A stretch of 64,000 nt of DNA. Origin: Cryptobacteroides sp934698975. Lineage in GTDB: Bacteria; Bacteroidota; Bacteroidia; Bacteroidales; UBA932. A program made the position numbers and the translations under genes. Location: contig CAKUVR010000003.1 of assembly GCA_934698975.1 (NCBI GenBank), positions 1 through 64,000 on the forward strand, given 5' to 3'. Positions within the stretch are counted from its first letter, which is position 1; every line of letters starts with the position of its first letter. Of the stretch, positions 39,880 through 49,253 are shown in pieces. The notes beneath the pieces were generated by a model. The model made no database searches. It worked only from the letters and a program-made list of their open reading frames with translations, and was not told the DNA's origin.

Positions 39880-41556
39880 CTAGAAATTTCCCTTGTCGGC
39901 GTTGTCCCACCAGACGCGGGTTCCGCCTTGGTCGCCGGAATGGCCGGTCTTGCTGGAGTTCTCCTTGTTGAGGAGTTCGATTCCAGTCTTGAGGCCTTCT
40001 GCGTTGGTGTCACCGGCGTTGCTGCTGTAGATCTGGCGGCGCACGCCTTCCTCTGTAGTGACGGCACCGTTGCTCTCATTGACGTAGGCAGGGAAGAGAA
40101 CCGGATAGCCGGTACGCCTCTGCTCAGCCCAAGCCTCTGTTGAGAGAGGGAAGAGAGCGATGTACTTCTGGGTCATGATGCGGGCGAGCTTGTCCTCGTT
40201 GGACGCGCCGTTGTCCCACTTCACACAAAGTTTGTTGAGGGCAGGGGTGTTGAGTTTTGTGTCGAACGGATCCACGAAGTCGATCTGGGTTGAGGTTCCG
40301 TTGATATAGTCCTCGACAGCGTCTTTTCCATATTCAGTGATATCGGCGTACTTGCCCTTGTAGGCAAGTTCGTTGGCCATGGAGACACGGATGCCTTCCT
40401 CGTAGAGGGACTTCACGTCGCCGCTTGTCCAACCCCTGAGGGCAGCCTCGGCGAGAAGGAAGTATGACTCAGCCTGCTTGAAGATAGGAAGCGGAGCGGT
40501 GTAGATGCCCTTTTGGTTGTCTTTGTCCACCCAGGATGAGAGGTTGCCCCAGTTGTTCGGCTTGCCTGGCAGACCGCTGGCGAAACGGATTCCGTAGTAG
40601 CCGGAATTCTTCTCGACCTTTGTGCCGTCAGTCGTGGTGAACTCACCCTGATTCTTGCCCATGTACAGAGGCTGGCGAGGATCCTTGAGGCCTGACATCA
40701 ATGTAACGAGGTTGGCGTTGAATCCGCAGTCGCCCCAGGCGAACATCAGCCAGAGCTCGTTCTCAAGGCTCTTGTCGATCATGATGTCCTTGCCTCCGTT
40801 GGCCAGAGTGTTGGCGGCGGCGGCTTTGGCGATTGCAGGGAGGTCGTATCCGGTGGCCTTCATCTCACTCTCTCTCTTGGAGAGACGGAGGGCAATGCGC
40901 AGCTTCATCGTATTGGCGACTTTCTTCCACATCTCGAAATCTCCACCGCACCAGATGTCGAATGTGCCGAGTCCGGCTTTCTCGTCGTCCGTGGCCTTGT
41001 TGAATCCGTCAAGAGCCTTCTCGATGTCGTCGAGCATGGCCTGGTAAAGCTGCTGCTGACTGTCGAACGGGAAGTAAGACTCGTACTCTCCGGAGAGGAT
41101 GGAACTGTGGGCCAGAGGACCATAGACATCGGTCGTCATCATGAGGCTGTAGGCCTGAACGATGCGCATCACACCCGCAAGGGCCGGCTCGTTCTTGCCG
41201 TCAAGAGTCTCGATGAGACGCCTTGTGTTGTTGAACACGTGGAGATAGTGGTTTTCGTACATGCCGCCTGAGTGGCCTCTGTTCTCGCCCATGTCACCAT
41301 TGGAGAAGTTTCCGTTCGGAGTCATGAAGTAACCGCTGTAGAAATCCACTGTGAGGTTTGTCCAGAACTGGAACATATTCTGCTGAGGAGGGTAGCAGTA
41401 CTGCATAGGCTCAGAGCACTGAGAAGAGAGTGGAAGGTCGCCCGGATTCACCTGCACATCGCTGGTGTTCATCTTCTCGAAGTCGCCTGTACATGCTGCG
41501 ATTCCGAGTCCGAACAAAGCCGCTACTGAATATTTGAAAATATTTTTCATTGTCAT
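39880..41556 (-). CDS. SusD-like outer-membrane lipoprotein (second pair)
   Basis: A 558-residue lipoprotein (lipobox IAAC, mature part CTGDFEKMNTSD); a start at the third codon Met is equally possible. It resembles the SusD-like 2 group: NPGDLPLSSQCSEPMQY at the N-terminus, HVFNNTRRLIETL and VMRIVQAYSLMMTTDVYGPLAHS helices, the block IFKQAESYFLLAEAALRGW, and the ending KYIALFPLSTEAWAEQRRTGYPVLFP. It caps the SusC-like transporter encoded eight bases upstream. No enzyme or regulator is encoded next to this pair, so the ligand cannot be guessed. Confidence 0.93.
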   Translation of the reverse strand: MTMKNIFKYSVAALFGLGIAACTGDFEKMNTSDVQVNPGDLPLSSQCSEPMQYCYPPQQNMFQFWTNLTVDFYSGYFMTPNGNFSNGDMGENRGHSGGMYENHYLHVFNNTRRLIETLDGKNEPALAGVMRIVQAYSLMMTTDVYGPLAHSSILSGEYESYFPFDSQQQLYQAMLDDIEKALDGFNKATDDEKAGLGTFDIWCGGDFEMWKKVANTMKLRIALRLSKRESEMKATGYDLPAIAKAAAANTLANGGKDIMIDKSLENELWLMFAWGDCGFNANLVTLMSGLKDPRQPLYMGKNQGEFTTTDGTKVEKNSGYYGIRFASGLPGKPNNWGNLSSWVDKDNQKGIYTAPLPIFKQAESYFLLAEAALRGWTSGDVKSLYEEGIRVSMANELAYKGKYADITEYGKDAVEDYINGTSTQIDFVDPFDTKLNTPALNKLCVKWDNGASNEDKLARIMTQKYIALFPLSTEAWAEQRRTGYPVLFPAYVNESNGAVTTEEGVRRQIYSSNAGDTNAEGLKTGIELLNKENSSKTGHSGDQGGTRVWWDNADKGNF

Positions 41557-41564
41557 TGAGATGT

Positions 41565-44500
41565 TTAGAAGTTGAGTTTAAGATTCAGACCGAAGCTGCG
41601 TGAGGTAGGGAGGGCGAACATGTCGATTCCCTGCCATCCGTTGCCGGTACCTGCGGAAACGTCAGGATCACAAGGTGCGTCCTTGTAGAAGAAGAACAGG
41701 TTGCGTCCGATGATGGAGGCTGTCACGTTCTTTCCGTTTCCAAGAAGGTTGCGGAATGTGTAGCCGAAGCTGAGTTCGCGAAGACGCACGTTGGTCGCGC
41801 TGTAAACATAGTTCTCGTTGGCGTAAGGAGAGTTGAAGTTGCTTGCGCCTGTGGTCTCGTACCAGGCCCTTGGATCGAATGAGACTCCATCCACGGTGAT
41901 CGAGCCTGCATCGCGGGCGTCACCTGACCTCTTGGAAACTCCCCATCCGTCAAGGGTGGCCTCTGTCATGGAGATGACCTTGCCTCCGAATCTGGCGTCG
42001 ATGAGCATCGAGAGCGTGAAGTTCTTGTAGCGGAATGTGTTGTTCCAGCCGGCGTAGACCTTGGAGTTCATGTTACCCGCGTACTTGAGCTGATCGTTGT
42101 TGTCGTCGCCGAGGACAGGCTCGCCCTTCTCGTTCTTCTTGAGGTTGCCGTTCTCGTCCTTGAGGAGTTGGCGGACATAGAGGTCACCGTAGGAACCGCC
42201 TTCGGTAAGGATGATCTTGGCTCCTCCGAAGTTGGAGAGTGTCAGGCCGTTAGGAAGGTCGTCAACGAGTTCCACAATCTTGTTGTCGTTGTAGGAGAAG
42301 TTGACTCCGGTTTCCCAGCTGAAGTCATTGCTGAACTGCTCGTACCAGCTGGCGGTGAGTTCGATACCCTGGTTCTGCACATTACCGGCGTTCACGTAAC
42401 GGTTGCGCAGTCCGGATTCGTAAGGAGAAGCCACGGAGAAGAATTGGTTCTTCGTGTTGGTCTTGTACCATGTGGCGGAGACGTTGAGCCTGTTGTTGAA
42501 GAATGTACCGTCGAGACCGGCCTCGATGGAGTGTGTCATCTCAGGTTTGAGAGTCCTGAACGGAGCGCTGTCCGGAGCGGAGATGGAACCCTGGCTGCCA
42601 AGGCTGTAGAGCAGGTTGGTCATGTAGACAGGAACGTCGTTACCCACGATGGAGTAGCTGGCGCGCACTTTCAGGAGGTCAACCTTAGGGCCGAGGTCGG
42701 CGAACTTGTTCAGCAGGAAGCTGGCTCCCACTGAAGGATAGAAGAAGGACACCTTGTCGGTGAAGGCGAGTGTGGATGACCAGTCGTTACGTGCGGTCAC
42801 GTCGATGAAGAGACCATCCTTGTAGCCGAACTGTGCGGTGGCGAACACGGCGTTCAGACGCTTCTCTGTGTTCCAGTGGTCACCTTTGCCGACGGATGAC
42901 ATATTCCCGTAATAATTGTTAGGAGTGAATATGTTAGGGTAGTAAACGTTACCGTTGCCAGGTGATGTGAACTGCGTGCCTTCCGCCCAAAGACCGACTG
43001 TGCCGGTCTTGCTGTGGGTGAAGCTGGAGCCGGCTGTCACAGAGAGTGAGAAGGTGTCGTTCCAGTTGTGGTTGTAGCCGAGGAGAACATCCCCGTACAT
43101 CTGGTCGCTGAAATAGCGGTTGTCCTTCATTCTGCCCATAGGGTAGAGGTTGGCGATACTTGAGGCGTAGGCGTTGTGCACGAAGTGCTCCTCTCCTCTT
43201 TCATAGCGGAGACGGCCCTGGACGTAGAGGTCTTTGAATATGTCCCATCTCACACTGCCGCCGAATTCGTAACGGTTGCGGTCGGTGACAGGCTTCTGCC
43301 TGTTGAGAGTCCAGTAAGGGTTGCTGTACTGCTGGAGACCTGTGTTTGTCCAGTTCTGCACGTTGCAGCTGCGGGCCGCGTCATAGACTTCATAATTGTC
43401 TTTGTAGTAGTCCCAGTCCTCGCCTCTAGGGAAGAGGTAGACACCTGTAAGAGGGTTCCAGAGGAATCCGGCAGCCGCCTGATTCTCAATGTGCTGGTTG
43501 TTGAACTTGGCGCTCGCCTCGATCTTCACGTTCTCCAGGACGGTGAAGTTTACCTTCGTGTTGAAGTTATGGCTTCTGTACTCGTTCTCAGGAGTCATGC
43601 CCTCCGAGTACACATTGCCGTAGGAGAAATAGGCTCCGAAGGTGTCGTTGCCTCCTGAGATGGCGATCGAGTTGTTGGCTGTGAATCCTGTGCGGTAGAA
43701 CTTCTTGGCGTAGTTCGGAGCCTTTGAGGAAAGTTTGCTTCCCCAGCTGTAGGTCCCGTTGTCAGAGACACCGTACGTGTTCTGGAACTCAGGAAGGACC
43801 ATAGGGCTTTCAGCTGTGGTGTTGCTGGAAACCGTGATGTTCACCCGGCCCTCGGCGGCTGACTTTGTGGTGATCATGATGGCACCGTTGGCTGCCACCG
43901 CACCGTAAAGAGCTGCGGCAGAAGCACCTTTCAGGAGCGTGATGGACTTGATGTCGTCAGGGTTGATTGTGGACATCACGTCACCGCCATCCCTTTCTCC
44001 ACCGTAATTGGAGGCTACCTGTGAGGATGTGATGTTCTGCATCACAGGCACACCGTCCACAACGATGAGAGGCTGGTTGCTTCCGTTGATGGACTTGTTT
44101 CCACGGAAGAGGATCTTGGATGATCCGCCGGCTCCTGTTGAGTTCGGAGTGATGACAAGACCTGCGCTCTTACCTTGGAGGGAGTTGATCATGCTGATGC
44201 TCTTGATGTCGTTGACATCCTTTCCTCCAACAGTCTCGGCGGCGTAGGTGAGGCTTTCGGACGGGCGCTCCACACCCATCGCGGTCACGGTCACACCCTT
44301 GAGTGCCATGGCCTCTTCCTTGAGAACGATCTCCATGGTGGACTGGCCATTCCAAACGATTTCCTTCGTCTCGTAACCGATGATGGAAACAGTGATCACA
44401 TCATTGGCTTTAAGATTGTTGAGCTTGAAGTTACCGTTGATGTCAGTGGTTTCTCCCGTTGATCCACCTTTGACAAAAACAGCGGCGCCGATGACTGGGC

Positions 44501-44642
44501 CATTGGCGTCCTTGACTGTACCGCTGACGGATCCGGCCCTGTTCTGGGCGAAAGCCGCGGCAGAGAACGATACAAACAGAGCGACAGCAGCCACAACAGC
44601 CGCCATTCCTCTGAAGATCGAAGACTTGATTTTGTTTAACAT
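41565..44642 (-). CDS. SusC/RagA-type TonB-dependent transporter (second pair)
   Basis: A 1025-residue outer-membrane transporter with a signal peptide (LFVSFSAAAFAQ), a carboxypeptidase-regulatory-like domain (GSVSGTVKDANGPVIGAAVFVKG), a plug with SLQGKSAGLVITPNSTGAGG and RGNKSINGSNQPLIVVDGVP, and a large barrel ending RSFGLNLKLNF. The phrase KGVTVTAMGVERPSESLTYAAETVGG at the TonB-box region is typical of RagA-like members. It is transcribed leftward with its SusD partner. The 394 bp upstream hold no further gene of the locus. Confidence 0.95.
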   Translation of the reverse strand: MLNKIKSSIFRGMAAVVAAVALFVSFSAAAFAQNRAGSVSGTVKDANGPVIGAAVFVKGGSTGETTDINGNFKLNNLKANDVITVSIIGYETKEIVWNGQSTMEIVLKEEAMALKGVTVTAMGVERPSESLTYAAETVGGKDVNDIKSISMINSLQGKSAGLVITPNSTGAGGSSKILFRGNKSINGSNQPLIVVDGVPVMQNITSSQVASNYGGERDGGDVMSTINPDDIKSITLLKGASAAALYGAVAANGAIMITTKSAAEGRVNITVSSNTTAESPMVLPEFQNTYGVSDNGTYSWGSKLSSKAPNYAKKFYRTGFTANNSIAISGGNDTFGAYFSYGNVYSEGMTPENEYRSHNFNTKVNFTVLENVKIEASAKFNNQHIENQAAAGFLWNPLTGVYLFPRGEDWDYYKDNYEVYDAARSCNVQNWTNTGLQQYSNPYWTLNRQKPVTDRNRYEFGGSVRWDIFKDLYVQGRLRYERGEEHFVHNAYASSIANLYPMGRMKDNRYFSDQMYGDVLLGYNHNWNDTFSLSVTAGSSFTHSKTGTVGLWAEGTQFTSPGNGNVYYPNIFTPNNYYGNMSSVGKGDHWNTEKRLNAVFATAQFGYKDGLFIDVTARNDWSSTLAFTDKVSFFYPSVGASFLLNKFADLGPKVDLLKVRASYSIVGNDVPVYMTNLLYSLGSQGSISAPDSAPFRTLKPEMTHSIEAGLDGTFFNNRLNVSATWYKTNTKNQFFSVASPYESGLRNRYVNAGNVQNQGIELTASWYEQFSNDFSWETGVNFSYNDNKIVELVDDLPNGLTLSNFGGAKIILTEGGSYGDLYVRQLLKDENGNLKKNEKGEPVLGDDNNDQLKYAGNMNSKVYAGWNNTFRYKNFTLSMLIDARFGGKVISMTEATLDGWGVSKRSGDARDAGSITVDGVSFDPRAWYETTGASNFNSPYANENYVYSATNVRLRELSFGYTFRNLLGNGKNVTASIIGRNLFFFYKDAPCDPDVSAGTGNGWQGIDMFALPTSRSFGLNLKLNF

Positions 44643-45036
44643 AATTTTTTAATATTGGTTTTGTTGTGTGTTGTTGTCATTAATTACGTTGGTTTACAAG
44701 TGGTCTTTTCTTCTGTACAATAGGTCCGCCAAGCGTGCCGGTCAGCCGTGGAGCGGCACAGATATATCTCGAAGAAGACCTCCGCATATTTATTCATAAT
44801 GCGAATATCGGTATCATTTTGTAAATATACAAGAGTTTTTCTTACGGGATTAAAACCATAGTGCTGATTTTGCATTAAGAATCGTAAATGTTAAAGTCGG
44901 TGACGTAGTGGCTTTTGCATTGAATATGTGAGCGATATGTGAACATCTATAGATAAGGATCGCTGAAAGACATCGCAGGGGGCGATTTCCTGCTCATTTG
45001 AAAATGTGATCATAAACCAGACTTGGTGAAAAGAAA
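44643..45036. other. Intergenic region upstream of the second SusC gene
   Basis: Just under 400 bp without a supportable gene. It should contain the promoter of the SusC/SusD pair on the minus strand. The nearest match to the -7 consensus is TATATTTA (plus strand TAAATATA near 44822-44829), one base off TAnnTTTG. A 63-codon minus-strand frame here has no recognisable features and was not called. Confidence 0.4.
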
Positions 45037-45067
45037 ACGTACCGGCCGTGCGGGACGGTCGGTACGT
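45037..45067 (-). terminator. Terminator of the cobalamin-uptake operon
   Basis: The outer arms ACGTACCG (45037-45044) and CGGTACGT (45060-45067) are perfect, and inner pairing extends the stem. Read on the minus strand it is followed by TTTTCTTTTC, 46 bases after the stop of the last operon gene. Confidence 0.8.
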
Positions 45068-45113
45068 TACTGTGTGATGGTGATTTCCCCGAATTTCTGG
45101 AAGGGCGGGAAGG

Positions 45114-46652
45114 CTACCTCTTGATGGTTTCGATCTGTTTGTCGATGAGGTGGAGGTCGATGGCGCAGTTGAGGCTGGTCTTCAGTGCTCCGTACCAACC
45201 ACCGGCTTCCATCATCGTGGCGGTCTGCACCTTGATGAAATCAACACCTGGCAGATGAACCGGTTTGCCGTCCTTGTCAACGGCCCAGTCGATGTCGAAT
45301 GAGGAATTGACTTCATCCTTAGGGTCGGAATTGCTGACATAGCCGTAGTCGTACCATTGGGTCGCTCCAGGGAACATGCCGTTCATCTGTGTGTTGCTTG
45401 GCAATTGGGTGACCCCTGTGAATGTGATGGTCTTGCCTTCATCGCCTTCTCTCAGCCAGAAAGGCCATGACGGGATTGTGTTCGGCATTGAACCGCTTGA
45501 TAGAGCCCCCGGAACTCCATTGATAGTGTAAGTGATGTAGTCCTTCACCTCTTTTCCCATGCTGACGGTCGTGAGGAAATTGTCTGGGCGGTTGTAAGTG
45601 ACGGTGAGGTTTGACAGGGTCGTTGTCTTGCCATATTCACTGCCGGCGATCTCGTACCACTCGTCCTCGTCAGGCTGTCCGTTCTGGTTGGCGTCGAATG
45701 CGACGAAGACAACACCTGGAGCCGGGTATGATGTCTTGCTGGCGAAGCTGCCGATGCGGAAGTCACGCAGACCGTTGACATTCATCACCGTGTGGTCAAA
45801 CCTGAACACGATGTAGCCTCCCAGCGGTCCAAGGGCTATACCTGTGTTGGAGGCGCTGAAATCCTTGTTGAGTTTCTCGCAGGCCTTCTCCATCGCGGAT
45901 TTCTTTGTGTCGGTCTTCCCGAATGGATTGCTTACTCCGACAGAGGAATACGGAGCTGGCTCAAGATCGAAGACCTCGGACAGGAATGGTGAATATGCCT
46001 CTTTCTCTGTCTCGACGTTAACCTTGGAGGATCTGGACATAGAGATCCCGCTGTCATCGGTGACGGTCAACGAGACTTCATATTCACCGGTCTCAAGTTT
46101 GATGAAATTCAGGGTGCTTCCGTTTCCGGCTGAGGTGGCATCGGAGTCTTCAGGGCCTTTGACTGTCCATGCGAAGACCGGATTCTTGTCGAAGCCGGTG
46201 ATTTCAGGAACGATGCTCAAAACCTTGCAGCGAGGAGTGGTGTAACTTCCGGCGAGGGACATCGAATATTCATACCCGGCCTGTGTGATGTTGATTGTCA
46301 GTTCCTTGCCGCTTTCTGCCTGAAGGATGGTGACGCTGCCCGGGTCGCGTGTCTGGGTTGTGCTGTTCTCCGCCACATTGATGACCAATGCGGTCTGCTC
46401 GATTGTGGCCGGTGCCCATTCCGGGGCGGATTTGACCTCGTAGGCCACGTTTGTGGTGCTGCTTCCGGCTGTCTTTGTGGATGTCACCAGTATTGTCTGA
46501 GCGCATCCTTCGGCCGGAGCCGCGATGGCGCTGTCCTCTGCCTTGACAGAGAACTCGTAGGTGACTTTCGGCTCTTTGTCATCGTCGCAGGCGACAAAGC
46601 CCGGGCAGACTGCCGCCATGATCAGCAGCGTTTTGATTGTTGAATGTCTCAT
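45114..46652 (-). CDS. BACON/PKD-like surface lipoprotein of the cobalamin operon
   Basis: A 512-residue predicted lipoprotein (signal ending GFVAC). A BACON-like domain covers about residues 30-130 (ending ELTINITQAG), then a PKD-like domain (PVFAWTVKGPEDSD, LETGEYEVSLTVTDDSG). The C-terminal half shares its framework with the protein at 48021: GGYIVFRFDHTVMN, then DFRIGS, PAPGVVFVAFDANQNGQPDEDEWYEI, and FDIDWAVDKDGKPVHLPGVDFIKVQT. Such proteins are often encoded with BtuB/BtuG in Bacteroidota. A role in surface binding of corrinoids is an inference from the riboswitch-headed operon. Confidence 0.75.
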   Translation of the reverse strand: MRHSTIKTLLIMAAVCPGFVACDDDKEPKVTYEFSVKAEDSAIAAPAEGCAQTILVTSTKTAGSSTTNVAYEVKSAPEWAPATIEQTALVINVAENSTTQTRDPGSVTILQAESGKELTINITQAGYEYSMSLAGSYTTPRCKVLSIVPEITGFDKNPVFAWTVKGPEDSDATSAGNGSTLNFIKLETGEYEVSLTVTDDSGISMSRSSKVNVETEKEAYSPFLSEVFDLEPAPYSSVGVSNPFGKTDTKKSAMEKACEKLNKDFSASNTGIALGPLGGYIVFRFDHTVMNVNGLRDFRIGSFASKTSYPAPGVVFVAFDANQNGQPDEDEWYEIAGSEYGKTTTLSNLTVTYNRPDNFLTTVSMGKEVKDYITYTINGVPGALSSGSMPNTIPSWPFWLREGDEGKTITFTGVTQLPSNTQMNGMFPGATQWYDYGYVSNSDPKDEVNSSFDIDWAVDKDGKPVHLPGVDFIKVQTATMMEAGGWYGALKTSLNCAIDLHLIDKQIETIKR

Positions 46653-46722
46653 AATGCTACGTTTGTGATTTGTGAATAATCGTGGAATTTGTGTATGGGA
46701 ATGATGCTGGAATATTCTTTGG

Positions 46723-48024
46723 TCAGAATTTCACACACCTTACCGCATACCCGTCGCTGCGGACTCCCACGTCCATCTTGACGACCGCCGACTTTTCGTA
46801 CGGAGAGATGTAGACGGACAGCTGGTAGGCGTTTCCGATGCCCGTCGGAGCCGTGCCGGACCAGATGTTGGCAGCGAATCCGGAGTTTTTCAGGCAGCCT
46901 CCGCCGTTCCTGTAGCGCAGACCGTTGTAAGGAATCACGCCAAGAGGCGAGTAATCGGTCGTGACTTTGTCCAGACCGTTCCAGATGAACTTCCCGTTCT
47001 TGTCGTAAGGCACCTGCCACCCTTCCGGACAAGGATCGAACGGAGTCTTCGTACGGTTCGCTCCGCACCAAAGCGTGTCACATTTCCTGACGACCACGGG
47101 CTCATCGCAGCAAAACCAATCGTGATACGAACTTTCTCCGAGCAGAACCTCCATCGGCTTCATCACAGACTTCGCGAATCCCGTTGTGGAAAGGTCGTGG
47201 CCAGACTTCACGGAACGGATTCCGCTTCCTCCTGACCGGGACCCTTCGGTCAGCACGTTGCCGGCGGCATCATAGATCGGCTTGCTGTCGAAATATTCAT
47301 AGTCAGTGCTGTTGTCGCCCCTGAATTTATGGTCGCCAGGGAACGGATCCTTGCGCCCCCACTGGTACATCAGCCCGCATGCCGCCAACGAATCGGCCGT
47401 GCTGTTCCCGATCACCCAACCGTCGTTCACGGCTCCAAGATTGCGGTCCATGAATATGTAGTCGGCGACACCGTCCCCGTTGTTGTCCCATGGATATGTC
47501 TTGCCGTAGGAAACCTGTTCACTGTCAGGATTATACCTTGTAATCCACACGTGCCAGCTCCAGCGGATCTCCCCGCCGATCCGAAGTCCGATGACGGCGT
47601 TGCCGATCTTGTCAGAGGTCGAGACGACCATTGTGGAGGCTTCCGGCGAGTTCCCCTCGATAAGTCCGACATTGGTGATGAGACCGGGAGCGTCCTGCCA
47701 CAGCAGTTCCGGCTCCGCTTTCTGTCCTGCGAGATCAACGTTCCCAAGCAGATCCGTGTAAAGCGCCCACATAGCGTAAGCCTTTTTCACCGGAATGTCA
47801 ACCGACGCCCCGGGGCGGATCATATAGCAGTTCGGTGAATATGCCGCCTTGACATACTCCTCGTTCTGATCCGGTTCCGGTTCCGGCTCAGGTGTCGGAA
47901 TAGGCTCCGGCTCCGGATAGACATTCGGGTTGTCATCGTTGTGATAGACGCACGAAACGCAACAGGCCGTGGCGACTAAAAATGTCAGTATATTCTTGAA
48001 TATCATCGCAAAAGTTGTTGTCAT
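46723..48024 (-). CDS. FISUMP-domain lipoprotein of the cobalamin operon
   Basis: A 433-residue predicted lipoprotein (signal ending CCVSC; a start six codons later at Met7 is possible). A low-complexity acidic/Pro stretch (PEPEPIPTPEPEPEPDQ, residues about 35-52) links it to the body. The FISUMP pattern is clear: DYIFMDRNLGAVNDG, LMYQWGRKDPFPGD, FDPCPEGWQVP, GLRYRNGGG and a terminal SDGYAVRCVKF. It overlaps the gene before it by four bases, so it belongs to the riboswitch-controlled operon. The domain is related to the C-terminus of the lipoprotein at 11886. Function is unknown, and surface exposure is likely. Confidence 0.75.
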   Translation of the reverse strand: MTTTFAMIFKNILTFLVATACCVSCVYHNDDNPNVYPEPEPIPTPEPEPEPDQNEEYVKAAYSPNCYMIRPGASVDIPVKKAYAMWALYTDLLGNVDLAGQKAEPELLWQDAPGLITNVGLIEGNSPEASTMVVSTSDKIGNAVIGLRIGGEIRWSWHVWITRYNPDSEQVSYGKTYPWDNNGDGVADYIFMDRNLGAVNDGWVIGNSTADSLAACGLMYQWGRKDPFPGDHKFRGDNSTDYEYFDSKPIYDAAGNVLTEGSRSGGSGIRSVKSGHDLSTTGFAKSVMKPMEVLLGESSYHDWFCCDEPVVVRKCDTLWCGANRTKTPFDPCPEGWQVPYDKNGKFIWNGLDKVTTDYSPLGVIPYNGLRYRNGGGCLKNSGFAANIWSGTAPTGIGNAYQLSVYISPYEKSAVVKMDVGVRSDGYAVRCVKF

Positions 48025-49253
48025 TGATGCTGCCCTGGCCGAACCCGCACGTGAAGGTCACGCGCCGAGAAGATTTCCGTGGAGGTCTCGCCGAGCCATC
48101 CGCAGTACTGGTTGAGCCCGGTGTAGACCCTGATGAAATCCACTCCTTGAAGGTGGACCGGCTCACGGGTGTCTGGATCGACGGCCCAGTCGATGTCAAA
48201 GCCGTTCATCCAGCCTCCGTCCCCGTCGGTGTCGTTGTTCGGATAGTTGTCGGCGTAGGCCCCGTACTTGAACATATATTGAAGGTAGTACGTCCCGTTT
48301 CCCGAAACGTCCTCGGCGTTCTTGGGAAGCAATGTCCCACTGAAAGTCATCTCGACCTCCGGCAGCCATTTCGGCCAGTAATCCTGGTCGTGGAACTTGT
48401 TCTTGTAGACATAGTCAGTCCGCCCGGCGTTGTCCTCCCACTTGACATATTCAATGTCAGTCAGGGTCCCGTCCGCTCCCGGAACCGCGGTGTGGTCTGC
48501 GGAAGGACGGAGGTAAGTTATTGAATATCCAAACCTTGCGGCATCGTTTGTGTACCATGGATTCTTGTCGATCTCATACCATTTGTCATCCGGCTTCCCG
48601 TTCTGGTTCTCGTCGAACATAACCATCACGATTCCCGGCTCGCAGCTTCCTGCGTCAAGTCCGTCGTGAGCGGCGCTGCGGAAGGCGTTGCCGTCTATGC
48701 GGAAATCCTGCTCGCCCGGAGAGTTGACAACCGTGTGGTCGAACCCGAAAGTGACATAGCCTCCGTAGGCCCCGAGAGAGACTCCGGCTCCGTAACTGCC
48801 TGCCAATGACTCCTCAGCCTTCTGAATCATAGTCTTTTCGGTGTCGCCGTCCTGATAGACAGGCATCTCATTGACGAACTGTCCCGGAGCCGGCCTATAT
48901 TCGTAGACATGAGCGATGTACGGGTTGTACTCGACCTCCTCGTTGACCACGTGGATCGTCATCGGATGCACGATCGGATTCACGGGATCGTCAATGGTGA
49001 AAGTGACCTCATAGACTCCCGGATAGCGCGTCAGGAACATGCAGTCCTTGCTCTCGCACAGCAGCGAGTCGGCCCCCGATGCCGTCTTGACCGTCCAGCG
49101 GTACCGCTCGCCGGTATAGGCCGGCCGCAGGGCCAGAGTCTGCATCCTCGCGACCTTGTACACGTCATCCAGCCCGAGGCTCACGTACGGAACCTCGACC
49201 TTGCATGCCGCAAGAAGCAGAATTATCAGTGAATATGCAGCCAAACGTCTCAT
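48021..49253 (-). CDS. PKD-like surface lipoprotein of the cobalamin operon
   Basis: A 410-residue predicted lipoprotein (lipobox LAAC). An N-terminal Ig/PKD-like domain (TGERYRWTVKTASGADS, YPGVYEVTFTIDD) is followed by the same C-terminal framework as the protein at 45114: GGYVTFGFDHTVVN, DFRIDGNAF, EPGIVMVMFDENQNGKPDDKWYEI, and FDIDWAVDPDTREPVHLQGVDFIRVYTG. The two are paralogues within one operon. It overlaps btuG by four bases and the next gene by four bases. By context it probably helps corrinoid capture at the surface, but no binding residues can be named. Confidence 0.75.
   Translation of the reverse strand: MRRLAAYSLIILLLAACKVEVPYVSLGLDDVYKVARMQTLALRPAYTGERYRWTVKTASGADSLLCESKDCMFLTRYPGVYEVTFTIDDPVNPIVHPMTIHVVNEEVEYNPYIAHVYEYRPAPGQFVNEMPVYQDGDTEKTMIQKAEESLAGSYGAGVSLGAYGGYVTFGFDHTVVNSPGEQDFRIDGNAFRSAAHDGLDAGSCEPGIVMVMFDENQNGKPDDKWYEIDKNPWYTNDAARFGYSITYLRPSADHTAVPGADGTLTDIEYVKWEDNAGRTDYVYKNKFHDQDYWPKWLPEVEMTFSGTLLPKNAEDVSGNGTYYLQYMFKYGAYADNYPNNDTDGDGGWMNGFDIDWAVDPDTREPVHLQGVDFIRVYTGLNQYCGWLGETSTEIFSARDLHVRVRPGQHQ

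Noticed and set aside
44684..44875. 63-codon minus-strand frame upstream of the second SusC gene
   Set aside because: No homology or signal peptide was seen, and it probably spans the promoter region of the SusC gene.
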